Counted from the stretch's first letter, positions 7,494-16,107 are shown. The stretch: DNA of 22,076 nucleotides from Lachnospiraceae bacterium UBA1683 (GCA_002320245.1 DCKD01000098.1:1-22076), one strand, 5' to 3'. Translations and numbers: made by a program. Notes: generated by a model not told the origin, from the letters alone.

Positions 7494-9227
7494 ATGGCAT
7501 TTGACGGAATTGTCGTGGCAAATCTCGTCCACGAATTAAAACAGGAACTGAATAACGGAAGGATTGCGAAGATTGCCCAGCCGGAAACGGACGAACTGCT
7601 TTTGACAATCAAAACCCCTGACGGGCAGAAACGCCTCTGCATCTCGGCAAGTGCATCTCTTCCTTTAATATATCTGACTGACACGAATAAACCAAGCCCG
7701 ATGACGGCACCGAATTTCTGTATGCTGTTGAGGAAGCACATTGCAAACGGAAGAATTATCGATATCTGGCAGCCAAAACTGGAACGAATCATTCATTTTA
7801 CGATTGAGCATCTTGATGAACTGGGTGACCTCTGTAGAAAAGATTTGGTTGTAGAGATTATGGGAAAACACAGTAACATCATTTTCTGCAACAACGAAGG
7901 CATGATCATTGACAGTATCAAACATGTCCCGGCTCAGATGAGCTCTGTCCGCGAGGTGCTTCCGGGACGGCAGTATTTTATCCCGGATACAATGAAGAAA
8001 CACGACCCGCTGACGGTATCCGAGACGGAATTCATTGAGTCAGTCACTGAGAAACCAATGCCGCTTGCCAAAGCAATCTATACCAGTTTTACCGGAGTCA
8101 GCCCGGTTGTTGCAGAGGAAATCTGCTCTGTATCCGGTGTGGATTCTTCTATTACGCCGAAGGACTTGCCTGTTGATGTGCTGACACACCTGTACACGCA
8201 GTTTTCCATTTATTTTTCTGATGTGAAAGAAGGAAAGTTTTCTCCTGCCATTTACTATAGCGGAAAAGAACCAAAAGAGTTTTCTTCACTGCCACTGACG
8301 CAGTTTTCCGGGTATGCAAGAAATGAATTCCGTTCCATTTCCCATGTGCTGGAACTCTACTACTCCTCCCGGAATGCAATTACCCGCATCCGGCAGAAAT
8401 CCACAGACTTACGGCATATCGTACAGACTGCGTTAGAACGCAACCGGAAGAAATACGATTTGCAGCTCCGCCAGTTAAAGGATACGGAAGGCAGGGACAA
8501 GTTCCGGGTATATGGGGAGCTCATCAACACCTACGGCTACAATCTGGAACCGGGTGCGAAAAAACTGGAAGCACTGAACTACTACGAAAACAAAATGGTT
8601 TCCATTCCTCTGGATCCTACAAAGACACCACAGGAAAATGCGCAGCGGTATTTTGATAAATATAACAAACAGAAACGTACCTTTGAGGCACTTTCCCGTC
8701 TTATTGAAGAGACTAAGGAAGAGATTGATTATCTGGAATCCGTACAGACCGCTTTGAACATCGCGCTTACTGAAGATGACCTCGCACAGATTAAGGAAGA
8801 ACTGATTATCTCCGGATATATGCGCCGGAAGTTTATAAAGAAAAAGGTGAAGATTAAAAATCAGCCGCTCCACTATATTTCTAGTGACGGCTATCATATG
8901 TATGTCGGAAAAAATAACTTCCAGAACGAGGAACTGACCTTCCACTTTGCCGTTGGAAACGACTGGTGGTTCCATGCAAAGCAGGCTCCGGGTTCTCATG
9001 TCATCGTCAAAACCAACGGGGATGAACTGCCGGACCGCACGTTTGAGGAGGCTGGAAAGCTTGCAGCTTATTACTCCAGTATGCGGGATAAAGATAAGAT
9101 TGAGATTGATTATGTAGAGAAAAAACACGTCAGGAAACCAAAGGGCGGAAAGCCGGGATTTGTCGTGTATTACACGAACTACTCTTTGATTATTGACAGC
9201 GACATCAGTGAGATTCAGGAAGTGTGA
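7494..9227 (+). CDS. rqcH: Ribosome quality control factor RqcH (NFACT family; older name fibronectin-binding protein)
   Basis: NFACT-family protein that binds stalled 50S-peptidyl-tRNA complexes and directs C-terminal alanine tailing of the nascent chain. Residues 1 to about 200 form the NFACT-N domain starting MAFDGIVVANLVHEL. Glu97-Arg98 (PKLERIIHF) sit where B. subtilis RqcH has its functional Asp97-Arg98 pair. A long charged helical region (about 290-430) fits the coiled-coil/HhH middle. The NFACT-R domain follows with DWWFHAKQAPGSHVIVKT and the basic KKHVRKPKGGKPG. The length of 577 is normal. The ATG at 7494 has AAGGA at eight bases. It diverges from yicC. A dispersed repeat and a long perfect palindrome lie directly after its stop codon. 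Confidence 0.94.
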   Translation: MAFDGIVVANLVHELKQELNNGRIAKIAQPETDELLLTIKTPDGQKRLCISASASLPLIYLTDTNKPSPMTAPNFCMLLRKHIANGRIIDIWQPKLERIIHFTIEHLDELGDLCRKDLVVEIMGKHSNIIFCNNEGMIIDSIKHVPAQMSSVREVLPGRQYFIPDTMKKHDPLTVSETEFIESVTEKPMPLAKAIYTSFTGVSPVVAEEICSVSGVDSSITPKDLPVDVLTHLYTQFSIYFSDVKEGKFSPAIYYSGKEPKEFSSLPLTQFSGYARNEFRSISHVLELYYSSRNAITRIRQKSTDLRHIVQTALERNRKKYDLQLRQLKDTEGRDKFRVYGELINTYGYNLEPGAKKLEALNYYENKMVSIPLDPTKTPQENAQRYFDKYNKQKRTFEALSRLIEETKEEIDYLESVQTALNIALTEDDLAQIKEELIISGYMRRKFIKKKVKIKNQPLHYISSDGYHMYVGKNNFQNEELTFHFAVGNDWWFHAKQAPGSHVIVKTNGDELPDRTFEEAGKLAAYYSSMRDKDKIEIDYVEKKHVRKPKGGKPGFVVYYTNYSLIIDSDISEIQEV

Positions 9228-9239
9228 GGCAGACTTTAA

Positions 9240-9305
9240 AGTCAAAGACCCCGCTGTAGGCAACAGGGCATCAAATCTGACACGCCCCAAGTGGCGGGGT
9301 ATTTT
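9240..9305 (+). repeat. Dispersed structured repeat, copy 1 (3' of rqcH)
   Basis: 66-base segment starting 12 bases after the rqcH stop. It aligns without gaps to 21817-21882, about three quarters identical by eye. A closing stem pairs ACCCCGC (9248-9254) with GCGGGGT (9294-9300) and encloses the small hairpin CTGT-AGGCA-ACAG (9254-9266). The right end, with Ts after GCGGGGT, may also help terminate rqcH transcription. Confidence 0.75.
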
Positions 9306-9316
9306 CATTCGATTGA

Positions 9317-9355
9317 GTAGGAGAAACTTTCCCAATTGGGGAAAGTTTCTCCTAC
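9317..9355. repeat. Perfect 17-bp inverted repeat between convergent genes
   Basis: GTAGGAGAAACTTTCCC (9317-9333) is perfectly inverted at 9339-9355 around the loop AATTG. It lies between the convergent rqcH and ABC ATPase genes, so it could serve both as a terminator, although no T-run follows on either strand. It might instead be a small mobile-element remnant. Confidence 0.7.
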
Positions 9356-9403
9356 CCGATTGGATTATCAATACTTTAGCCCCAATAAAATTGTACGTCC
9401 AAA

Positions 9404-10498
9404 TCAGATACGATTCCCATACAGTGCATCAAACAGATGCACATGCTCCATATCAAACCCAAACCGTACCACATCTCCTTTACGGATGGCTGTACCCGCC
9501 TCGGTCCGCACCGCCACATCTCCTCCGTCATGTTCAAAATACAGGTAGGACTCAGAACCAAGCATCTCATACACCTGCACTTCACTGTCAAACCCAGACT
9601 CGTCCGCAGATACAATCCGCATATCCTCCGGCCTTACTCCAACCGTCACTTCTTCACCCAGCATATGCTTCAACTGAATGTGCTGTGCCATTTCCTCAGA
9701 TACCGGGATATCCTGCCCGCTGATGCGGATGCTCACCTGCTTTTTATGGTCCGCGACGCATTTTCCATGGAAGAAATTCATCGGCGGCATCCCGATGAAT
9801 CCGGCAACGAACTGATTCGCCGGTTTCTGGTATAGCTCCTGCGGAGTTGCAATCTGCTGGATTTCGCCGTCTTTGAGCACCACAATCTTGGTTCCAAGTG
9901 TCATCGCCTCGGTCTGATCGTGCGTCACATAAATAAATGTCGTTTCCAATTCCCGGTATAATTTCAGAATCTCTCCACGCATCTGGTTTCTCAGTTTTGC
10001 ATCCAGATTGGATAGCGGTTCATCCATCAGAAATACTTTTGGATGACGCACGATAGCTCTTCCCATTGCAACTCTTTGTTTCTGTCCCCCTGATAATTCT
10101 GAAGGTTTACGATCGAGAACCCCTTCCAGTCCAAGTGTTCTTGCTATTTCTTCCACTTTCTGTCTGCGTTCTTTTTTCGGTACTTTTTTCAATCGGAGAC
10201 TATACGCCATATTCTCTGCCACGGTCATATGTGGATAAAGCGCGTAATTCTGGAATACCATGGCAATATCACGGTCACATGACGGGACATCATTCATCTT
10301 CTTCCCGTCAATCAGAAGTTCCCCATCCGAGATGTTCTCCAGTCCCGCAATCATCCGCAGCGTCGTTGACTTTCCGCATCCGGACGGACCGACGAAAATC
10401 ACGAATTCCTTATCTTTAATATCCAGGTGGAAATCTTTTACCGCATCCACTCCGTCATCAAATTTTTTATATATATGTTTCAACTGAATTTCTGCCAC
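9404..10498 (-). CDS. ABC transporter ATP-binding protein, UgpC/MsmK/MalK type
   Basis: Cytosolic ATPase of a carbohydrate-type (CUT1) importer. Walker A GPSGCGKST is at residues 37-45, Q-loop Gln83, signature LSGGQ 135-139, Walker B VFLMDE 155-160, then the switch histidine in YVTHDQTEAM. The C-terminal third (about 240-364) is the TOBE/OB regulatory region typical of UgpC/MsmK. The start is a GTG at 10498 with GGAGG seven bases upstream, 21 bases after the HAD gene. As last gene of the operon that holds matching permeases and a binding protein, it is probably the dedicated ATPase, though MsmK-type ATPases often serve several importers. Its substrate is not readable from the sequence. Confidence 0.92.
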   Translation of the reverse strand: MAEIQLKHIYKKFDDGVDAVKDFHLDIKDKEFVIFVGPSGCGKSTTLRMIAGLENISDGELLIDGKKMNDVPSCDRDIAMVFQNYALYPHMTVAENMAYSLRLKKVPKKERRQKVEEIARTLGLEGVLDRKPSELSGGQKQRVAMGRAIVRHPKVFLMDEPLSNLDAKLRNQMRGEILKLYRELETTFIYVTHDQTEAMTLGTKIVVLKDGEIQQIATPQELYQKPANQFVAGFIGMPPMNFFHGKCVADHKKQVSIRISGQDIPVSEEMAQHIQLKHMLGEEVTVGVRPEDMRIVSADESGFDSEVQVYEMLGSESYLYFEHDGGDVAVRTEAGTAIRKGDVVRFGFDMEHVHLFDALYGNRI

Positions 10499-10519
10499 AG
10501 TTCTTCCTCCATTTCATTC

Positions 10520-11257
10520 TCACACTTTAGCTTCCGCCTCAATAATATCCGGCAGCTCTCCAATAGAATCCAGCACGTAATCTGCCTCTCCATGAAAATC
10601 TTCTCTCGAGCTGACACCACTCAATACACCAATTGCAATTCCGCCGTTTTCTTTTGCAAACACAATATCATTGTATGTATCACCAACGACAGCGATTTCA
10701 TTTGCATCCAGTCCGGTCTGCTCTTTGAACCGTTCAAACATATCAGGTGCCGGTTTGGGCTGCATAATCCCATCGTCTGCTCCGACATAATCAAACTCCT
10801 GCAGAACATTGAGCTTTTCCAGACAGGCAGTGGCGGAGCCTACTGTATCTGCCGTCGCCAGACCGATTGCAATCCCACATTCCTTCAATGTCTCTATCAG
10901 CTCTTCTACATTTACAAACTGCTGGTAATCCGCACCGTTTCCGGTTACATTTTCCACGAACAACGTTTCTATCTGCTGCCGGACTGCTTCCGCATCTAAA
11001 TAGATTTGTTTTTCTTCCAGTGCCGCGCTGATGTCTTTGGCTATCTCTCCATACGATTTGTAAGCAAGCGCCCCTTTCGGGTCTACTTTCTCTTTCTCGA
11101 TTCCAATGACCTGCTGAATATATTCCTGCATCTCTGCTGTCGGCTCAATCCCATTATGTCTTAAGAATACCGGAACGGTCTCCAATGCAGCTTTCAGCCA
11201 GAGAGAGAAAAAGTCAATTAACGTTCCGTCTTTATCAAATAAGATTCCTTTAATCAT
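10520..11257 (-). CDS. HAD-superfamily hydrolase (phosphoglycolate phosphatase-like)
   Basis: Probable soluble phosphatase. All four HAD motifs are present: DKDGT at residues 8-12 (nucleophile Asp8, acid/base Asp10), the threonine in ATADT, the lysine in QPKPAP, and GDTYND. The cap between motifs I and II is alpha-helical (C1 type), as in phosphoglycolate and beta-phosphoglucomutase-like enzymes. The ATG at 11257 gives 245 residues and has GGAGAGG six bases upstream; a longer frame would overlap the PHP gene and adds nothing conserved. It lies 13 bases after the PHP gene. Its place suggests it removes phosphate from the product of the imported compound, which is inference. Phosphoglycolate as substrate is not implied. 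Confidence 0.88.
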   Translation of the reverse strand: MIKGILFDKDGTLIDFFSLWLKAALETVPVFLRHNGIEPTAEMQEYIQQVIGIEKEKVDPKGALAYKSYGEIAKDISAALEEKQIYLDAEAVRQQIETLFVENVTGNGADYQQFVNVEELIETLKECGIAIGLATADTVGSATACLEKLNVLQEFDYVGADDGIMQPKPAPDMFERFKEQTGLDANEIAVVGDTYNDIVFAKENGGIAIGVLSGVSSREDFHGEADYVLDSIGELPDIIEAEAKV

Positions 11258-11270
11258 TGCATTCCTCTCC

Positions 11271-12800
11271 CTACGAATATTCTGCACCTTCCAGACAGGT
11301 TTCTGCGGCCTCGCCAAACGTTGTATACACGGATACCTTTCTTCCGAAATAAATTGGATTTACCACTCCGAGGAGCATCCCGTCTTTTCCACGCACTTCC
11401 ATACGTGCCCACTGCCACTTTTCCCTGTCAAATGAGAATTCTACGTCAGCAGCCCAGCCCGCATCACCTGTTTGTTTTACAACGGCCGGAATGTGTTTCA
11501 TATTCTTGACAAGAAATACCTGAGGCACTCCACTTTCATCAAGGAACCCTGCATCCCCGGTAATATCCAGATGGATGGAAATCTGTTCCACATCTGCGCT
11601 GTCAATACACTCTCCCGGATAATATACTTTTCCGCCCGCCTGAATGGCCGGTATTACTTTGATAAATCTCGCCACGACTGTATGACCGTTTTTCACTGAC
11701 TTCACCAGATTATTCGGCGTCAGCTTTTCGCAGTACACATAGGTTCCCGGGTCTCCGGCAATCGATGGGTATTCTGCGTTCTCATAGCGTTCATCAATCA
11801 GGTTGTGGGAATCACTTCCTCCAACCGCCGTAATCTGGTGACCATCCTCCCAAAGTACATCAAAAAAGCGGACTGTAGCTTCATTTGCCGCCGGAGAATC
11901 CGGATAGGTCGGATCATTGATGATTTCCAGACAATCGATATCTGCCAGTTTTGTGTCGGCATAGCGCCAGCTCCAGATTGTGAGGAACGGGTGATTGATA
12001 CTGACAAGCCACTGTTCTTTCTTTGCCTCCCGCATTGTCTGGCTAACCAGTCCATCTACCAGTGAATCCCCGTTGTGTCCTACAATCTCATACAGTTTCG
12101 ATGGAAGTCTTGTAATTCCAAACAAATTAAAATGTCCCTTGTCTGTCGTCACTTCAATTCCCGGTAAAATGCACCGGCTCGTTGCTCTCCATCCGGTGTG
12201 CATCAGATTATGCTCGGTCGGAACATAAAAGTCCAGTCCGCTGTCATCCGCCTTCTTCATGGCATTTGCCACAGTTTCTTTTCCGTCAGACAGGCGGGTA
12301 TGCGTGTGGAAATCTCCTTTGAACCACCCTGCGCCTGCACGGTAAACCTGATTCCAGTTGTATTTCTCACTGGATAGCGTCAGACCTTTCCCTTCCTCCA
12401 GCCAGCACCAGTTTCCCATCGGCTCGGTTATCTCTGTCGGCTCATCTGTAAGCAGCGCCTTGATTTCCACCCGCTTTTCTCCCAGTTTCTGTGCCACGTA
12501 TTCGGTAAACACACCTACGATAATCTGCCATTCCCCCGGCATAATCTCTCCGGGGACTCCGCCGATCGTCGTGTCTGACGGTCCGGAGCCGATACATAAC
12601 TTCTGTTCTCCGTATCCAAGCAGCTTTTGAAACCGGATATTCCCCGTTGCGTCCCGCACAATTAAAAATGCCATATACCTGCATATTTCGGGGATTTCCA
12701 TCACGATATGAAGTTGTTTATAAGAAGAAGGAATCTCGATGGATTTCTTCTGAATATTTGCCGTTTCACGGCTGATTGTATAAATTCTTGTTTCTTTCAT
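11271..12800 (-). CDS. PHP-domain metallo-phosphoesterase, CehA/McbA family
   Basis: Metal-dependent hydrolase of the polymerase-and-histidinol-phosphatase fold, 509 residues. The N-terminal part (1-155) looks like a beta-sandwich accessory domain. The PHP core follows with likely metal ligands His165 and His167 in GDFHTHTRLSDG, Asp173, His197 (TEHN), Glu216 (PGIEV), His223, His270 (SINHP) and the GGSDSH box with Asp330 and His332. The segment NNLVKSVKNGHTVVAR is typical of CehA-like proteins. The C-terminal 130 residues are again beta-rich. There is no signal peptide, so it acts in the cytosol. Family members cleave phosphodiester or carbamate-type bonds; here the importer, the HAD phosphatase and UgpB-like binding protein favour a phosphodiester. 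The SD before the ATG at 12800 is weak (GGGAAAAGAGA). Confidence 0.85.
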   Translation of the reverse strand: MKETRIYTISRETANIQKKSIEIPSSYKQLHIVMEIPEICRYMAFLIVRDATGNIRFQKLLGYGEQKLCIGSGPSDTTIGGVPGEIMPGEWQIIVGVFTEYVAQKLGEKRVEIKALLTDEPTEITEPMGNWCWLEEGKGLTLSSEKYNWNQVYRAGAGWFKGDFHTHTRLSDGKETVANAMKKADDSGLDFYVPTEHNLMHTGWRATSRCILPGIEVTTDKGHFNLFGITRLPSKLYEIVGHNGDSLVDGLVSQTMREAKKEQWLVSINHPFLTIWSWRYADTKLADIDCLEIINDPTYPDSPAANEATVRFFDVLWEDGHQITAVGGSDSHNLIDERYENAEYPSIAGDPGTYVYCEKLTPNNLVKSVKNGHTVVARFIKVIPAIQAGGKVYYPGECIDSADVEQISIHLDITGDAGFLDESGVPQVFLVKNMKHIPAVVKQTGDAGWAADVEFSFDREKWQWARMEVRGKDGMLLGVVNPIYFGRKVSVYTTFGEAAETCLEGAEYS

Positions 12801-12867
12801 TCTCTTTTCCCGGTCAAGCGGATATCTGCTGTCCGCCGTGCTTCTTGTACTGTTTTCTGTACTTCAA

Positions 12868-14169
12868 TTATTGAATTGCATCCAGTGCTTCCTGCGCTGT
12901 TTTCTGCGCCTCATCCAACGCTTCTTTTGCAGGAATATTCTCCAGCTCTACTTTATCTGCCGCAACCGTAAGCGCATCAAGAATCTTTCCTCCGGTCGGA
13001 TCGACCAGTGCCGCAGAGCCATGGGATGCCTGCTGGAGCGGTACCAGTGCCTGTGGGTTTTCTTCCGCATAGGTTTTGAACTCTTCTACATCCTGCGTAG
13101 ACTTACGAACTGCGACATATCCTGTATTCATAGACCATTTTGCCTGATTTTCCGGCGTCGTGAAGAATTTCATAAAGTCATATACCCCTGCCTTTTCTTC
13201 ATCGCTGGAACCGTTCAGCATAACATACTGCAGGGCATCTGCCGTAGGAGCGGACGGATTGCCGTTGAACCCCGGCTGTTCCATCGCACCTACGATACTA
13301 AAGTCCAAATCCGCCTGGTCTCCTGAAGAGCCTGTATATCCGCCTGCCTTGTTCTGAAGAACATCGTCAATGGTTGTATACCAGTATTCCCAACCCTGTC
13401 CTCCGGAATTTACTTTCATAATTTTATCATCGTGCAGCCATGTACGGAAACTTTCCCATACTTCTACCCACTCATCCGAGTTAACCATGACTTTCTTTCC
13501 ATCATCACTTAACAACTGTGCCCCATTACTGAGTGATGCATCCACAAGGTTTCCTAATCCCCACATTGGCTCCCATCCAAAGAAAGAACCGTCTGGTTTG
13601 GTCATTTTCTTTGCTGCTGCCGCAAGATCCTGCCATGTCTTAATACTATCCGGAGTAATTCCCGCTGCCTCAAAAGCCGCTTTATTATAGTAGAGTACCT
13701 GTGTCGTTCCGTATGCCGGCATTGCAAACATTTTTCCGTCATCATCAAAGCCATGATCATAGAATACACTCAGATAATCATCCTTATCAAAATCAGAATC
13801 TTCCTCAACAAACTCATTCAAATCGGCAACCAGATTTTTTTCCGAAAGGTTCCTTGATTTATCTGGGTCCAGAAGCGCGATATCCGGTGCATTCTTTCCT
13901 GCGATACCAGCCTGCAGTTTTTCATATGTTTCTGTGTAGTCTGCCTGCGTCGTTGTCTTGATCTCATATTCATCCTGTGATGCATTATAATCATCTACAA
14001 TTCCCTGCAATACATTCACTGCTGTCTTACCGCCTGAATACCAGAAATCAATCTGAATCTTTCCATCACTTGTCCTTGTCGGCCCGTTGGAGGCTCCTTT
14101 TCCGCATCCTGCAAGAAGGGATGCCGTCATTGTCATTAATAATACTGCTGATACTACTTTCTTCTTCAT
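12868..14169 (-). CDS. ABC transporter solute-binding lipoprotein, family 1 (UgpB-like)
   Basis: Extracellular binding protein anchored to the membrane. The signal sequence MKKKVVSAVLLMTMTASLLAG ends in the lipobox LLAGC with lipidated Cys22, followed by a Gly/Ser linker. The mature part fits the family-1 solute-binding fold (UgpB/MalE), with NAPDIALLD near the first lobe, the hinge phrase YYNKAAFEAAGITPDSIKTWQDLAAA and abundant Trp/Tyr (for example GQGWEYWYTT) for ligand contact. The length of 433 is normal. The ATG at 14169 has AAGGAG at eight bases. The C-terminus is helical and charged. Unusually, the gene follows both permease genes, with a hairpin in the 92-base gap that may raise its expression. 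Resemblance to UgpB over sugar binders is by eye and moderate. Confidence 0.9.
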   Translation of the reverse strand: MKKKVVSAVLLMTMTASLLAGCGKGASNGPTRTSDGKIQIDFWYSGGKTAVNVLQGIVDDYNASQDEYEIKTTTQADYTETYEKLQAGIAGKNAPDIALLDPDKSRNLSEKNLVADLNEFVEEDSDFDKDDYLSVFYDHGFDDDGKMFAMPAYGTTQVLYYNKAAFEAAGITPDSIKTWQDLAAAAKKMTKPDGSFFGWEPMWGLGNLVDASLSNGAQLLSDDGKKVMVNSDEWVEVWESFRTWLHDDKIMKVNSGGQGWEYWYTTIDDVLQNKAGGYTGSSGDQADLDFSIVGAMEQPGFNGNPSAPTADALQYVMLNGSSDEEKAGVYDFMKFFTTPENQAKWSMNTGYVAVRKSTQDVEEFKTYAEENPQALVPLQQASHGSAALVDPTGGKILDALTVAADKVELENIPAKEALDEAQKTAQEALDAIQ

Positions 14170-14204
14170 GTCTCGTCTCCTTTTCTACATGTGTTTTTTT
14201 CACC

Positions 14205-14229
14205 ATACAGATTGTTCCATAATCTGTAT
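14205..14229 (-). promoter_or_regulatory. Intercistronic hairpin before the binding-protein gene
   Basis: Perfect 9-bp stem ATACAGATT (14205-14213) with AATCTGTAT (14221-14229) and a 7-base loop, 36 bases before the binding-protein ATG. No T-run follows in the minus direction. Such hairpins often act as processing or stabilising sites that raise binding-protein mRNA over permease mRNA. Confidence 0.5.
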
Positions 14230-14261
14230 TCATGTGCAGATTCTTCTGTATTTCGAATAAT

Positions 14262-15110
14262 TTACCCCTTCATACCTGTGTCTCCGCCGATTCCGCTGAT
14301 AAACCATTTCTGGGTAAATGCAAACAAAATCAACAGGGGAAGTACAATCAGTGCGCTTCCTGCCATAACCTTTGGCCATTCTGTCCCATAGGAACCACCT
14401 TCGATAAAGAATTTGCGAAGTCCCTGTGACACCATCATTTTCTCATCGGAATCCGTAATCAACGACGGCCACATATAACTGTTGTAGCAGGTAATAAAAT
14501 TCATCAATCCCATTGTAATAAAGGATGATTTTGTCATTGGGCATACTACCTTCCAGAGTATCGTCCAATGGTTTGCGCCGTCGATTCTTGCCGCCTCAAT
14601 CAGCCCTTTCGGCACTTGCATAAATGCCTGCCTCAGTAAAAAAATCCCGAAAATGCTGATACAGTTTGAAATAATCAGCCCGGTAAATGTATTCAGCAGA
14701 TTCCAGTTTGCAAGAATAATATACGATGGGATATACGTTGCGGCTGTCGGCAGCATATAAGTTCCCATAATCACTGCAAACAATGCATTTCTCCCTTTAA
14801 AAGCCATGAACACAATCGCATAAGCAATCATCGCACCTGTCACAATCTGAAGGACAAGCGTAACCACCGATATAAATAAACTGTTTCCGACATATTTCAG
14901 CAGCGGGGAATGGAAAACTACATCCACAAAATTCTGCCACTGGTATTCTTTTGGGAAAAATGCCCCCACATCCATAATTTCTGCCTTTGTTTTCAGGGCG
15001 CTCAATAACATCCATATAAAAGGAAATATCGTGAACACACTGAAAATGAAAAGGACAATAAACTTTCCCGTCTTTTTAAATATTCTTTCTATCTTCATCT
15101 CCCACAACAT
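14262..15110 (-). CDS. ABC transporter permease, MalG/UgpE type
   Basis: Inner-membrane permease of a CUT1 importer, with about six hydrophobic segments. The first is FIVLFIFSVFTIFPFIWMLLSA-like near residues 17-38. The cytoplasmic EAA loop reads GLIEAARIDGANHW, the contact site for the ATPase. The length of 282 is normal. The start is uncertain: the ATG at 15110 lies only two bases after AAAGGA, a TTG at 15107 would have better spacing, and an in-frame ATG at 15098 (MKIERIFKK) follows GGGAG directly. It begins nine bases after the upstream permease gene ends. The C-terminal phrase FAFTQKWFISGIGGDTGMKG is the usual end for UgpE/MalG-type permeases. Confidence 0.93.
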   Translation of the reverse strand: MLWEMKIERIFKKTGKFIVLFIFSVFTIFPFIWMLLSALKTKAEIMDVGAFFPKEYQWQNFVDVVFHSPLLKYVGNSLFISVVTLVLQIVTGAMIAYAIVFMAFKGRNALFAVIMGTYMLPTAATYIPSYIILANWNLLNTFTGLIISNCISIFGIFLLRQAFMQVPKGLIEAARIDGANHWTILWKVVCPMTKSSFITMGLMNFITCYNSYMWPSLITDSDEKMMVSQGLRKFFIEGGSYGTEWPKVMAGSALIVLPLLILFAFTQKWFISGIGGDTGMKG

Positions 15111-15119
15111 ATCCTTTCT

Positions 15120-16001
15120 CTAATAATGTACCCATTTTTTCGATGCAGTGAACTGTACCACTGACAGAAGCACGGTAATGATAATCAGAACAATTGCCAC
15201 TGCCGTTGCCTGTCCCATATTAAATTCCTGAAAACCAAGCTGGTAATACATATACAGCAATGTCCTCGTACTCCCGGACGGCCCTCCCTGTGTCAGAATC
15301 TGAATCTGGTCATACGCCTGAAGGGAATTGACCATCGTTATAATCACAAGAAAAAATGTAGTCGGTGAGATACATGGTATCGTAACATCCCGGAACCTCT
15401 GCCAGCTCTTCGCCCCATCCAGTCCGCTTGCCTCATAAAGCTCCGCCGAAACCTTTTCCAATGCGGACAGATAGAAAATCATCGCATAGCCGAGGCTCTT
15501 CCACACCGTTACGATAATCACTGCCAGCATCGCAGTATCGGAACTTTTAATCCACTGCAGCGCGGGGAGTCCGAAAAGGTTCAGGACTGTATTGGCGATA
15601 CCTGTTCCCGGCTCATAAATCCACGTCCATACGATGGACACCGCAACAGTCGGAGTTATCCATGGCGAAAACAGAATGAACTGTACAATCCCTTTTCCCC
15701 GGAACGCCTTCTGCATCAAAAGTGCCAGCATCAGACCTAGGACAATCGTCGGAATCAGTGTACCGACGGTAAATACAACCGTATTCCATAACGCATCATA
15801 AAATCTTGCATCTTTAAACAAAGCTGTAAAGTTTCCAAATCCTACAAAATCATACGTTGGCGACATATAATCCCAGTTCGTAAAACTGATAAATATGGAC
15901 CGCAGAATCGGATAAATCCAAAATACAATCAATGGAATCAGCGCCGGCAGCACGAACAGCCATGCACTTCCCATTCGTTTCAGGTCTACTTTGTTTTTCA
16001 T
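15120..16001 (-). CDS. ABC transporter permease, MalF/UgpA type
   Basis: First gene of the importer operon and partner of the UgpE-type permease. The start MKNKVDLKRMGSAWLFVLPAL at 16001 gives 293 residues, with AAGGA and GGAGG sites upstream. A longer open frame runs into the decayed MATE gene and lacks conserved residues, so I reject it. Six hydrophobic segments are visible. The EAA loop is ELYEASGLDGAKSW, and the TQGGP phrase before the last two segments is typical of UgpA/MalF. No large periplasmic insertion is present, as usual for Bacillota. The operon promoter is probably upstream of the MATE relic (16444-16452), giving a long leader. Confidence 0.94.
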   Translation of the reverse strand: MKNKVDLKRMGSAWLFVLPALIPLIVFWIYPILRSIFISFTNWDYMSPTYDFVGFGNFTALFKDARFYDALWNTVVFTVGTLIPTIVLGLMLALLMQKAFRGKGIVQFILFSPWITPTVAVSIVWTWIYEPGTGIANTVLNLFGLPALQWIKSSDTAMLAVIIVTVWKSLGYAMIFYLSALEKVSAELYEASGLDGAKSWQRFRDVTIPCISPTTFFLVIITMVNSLQAYDQIQILTQGGPSGSTRTLLYMYYQLGFQEFNMGQATAVAIVLIIITVLLSVVQFTASKKWVHY

Positions 16002-16107
16002 AACATCTTTTCCTTCCTCCGTTTTCTCTTTCGGACAATCTCTGCCACTTTGACTTTCCCTTCTTTGCCTGTATGGAATATAAGCTTTGTTTTTTTGCCG
16101 CCTTCCA

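Noticed and set aside
7294..7608. N-terminal extension of yicC
   Set aside because: The added residues are not conserved, overlap the start of rqcH and include the TATAAT promoter. The MIKSMTGFGRYE start fits the family.
8475..9371. 298-codon open frame on the minus strand
   Set aside because: It lies antisense to the conserved NFACT-R half of rqcH, has no recognisable motif, and its start falls in the palindrome region. It is a shadow of the real gene.
9193..9723. 176-codon plus-strand frame rich in Pro, His and Ser
   Set aside because: It spans the repeat, the palindrome and the antisense of the ABC ATPase C-terminus. It has no ribosome site or motif.
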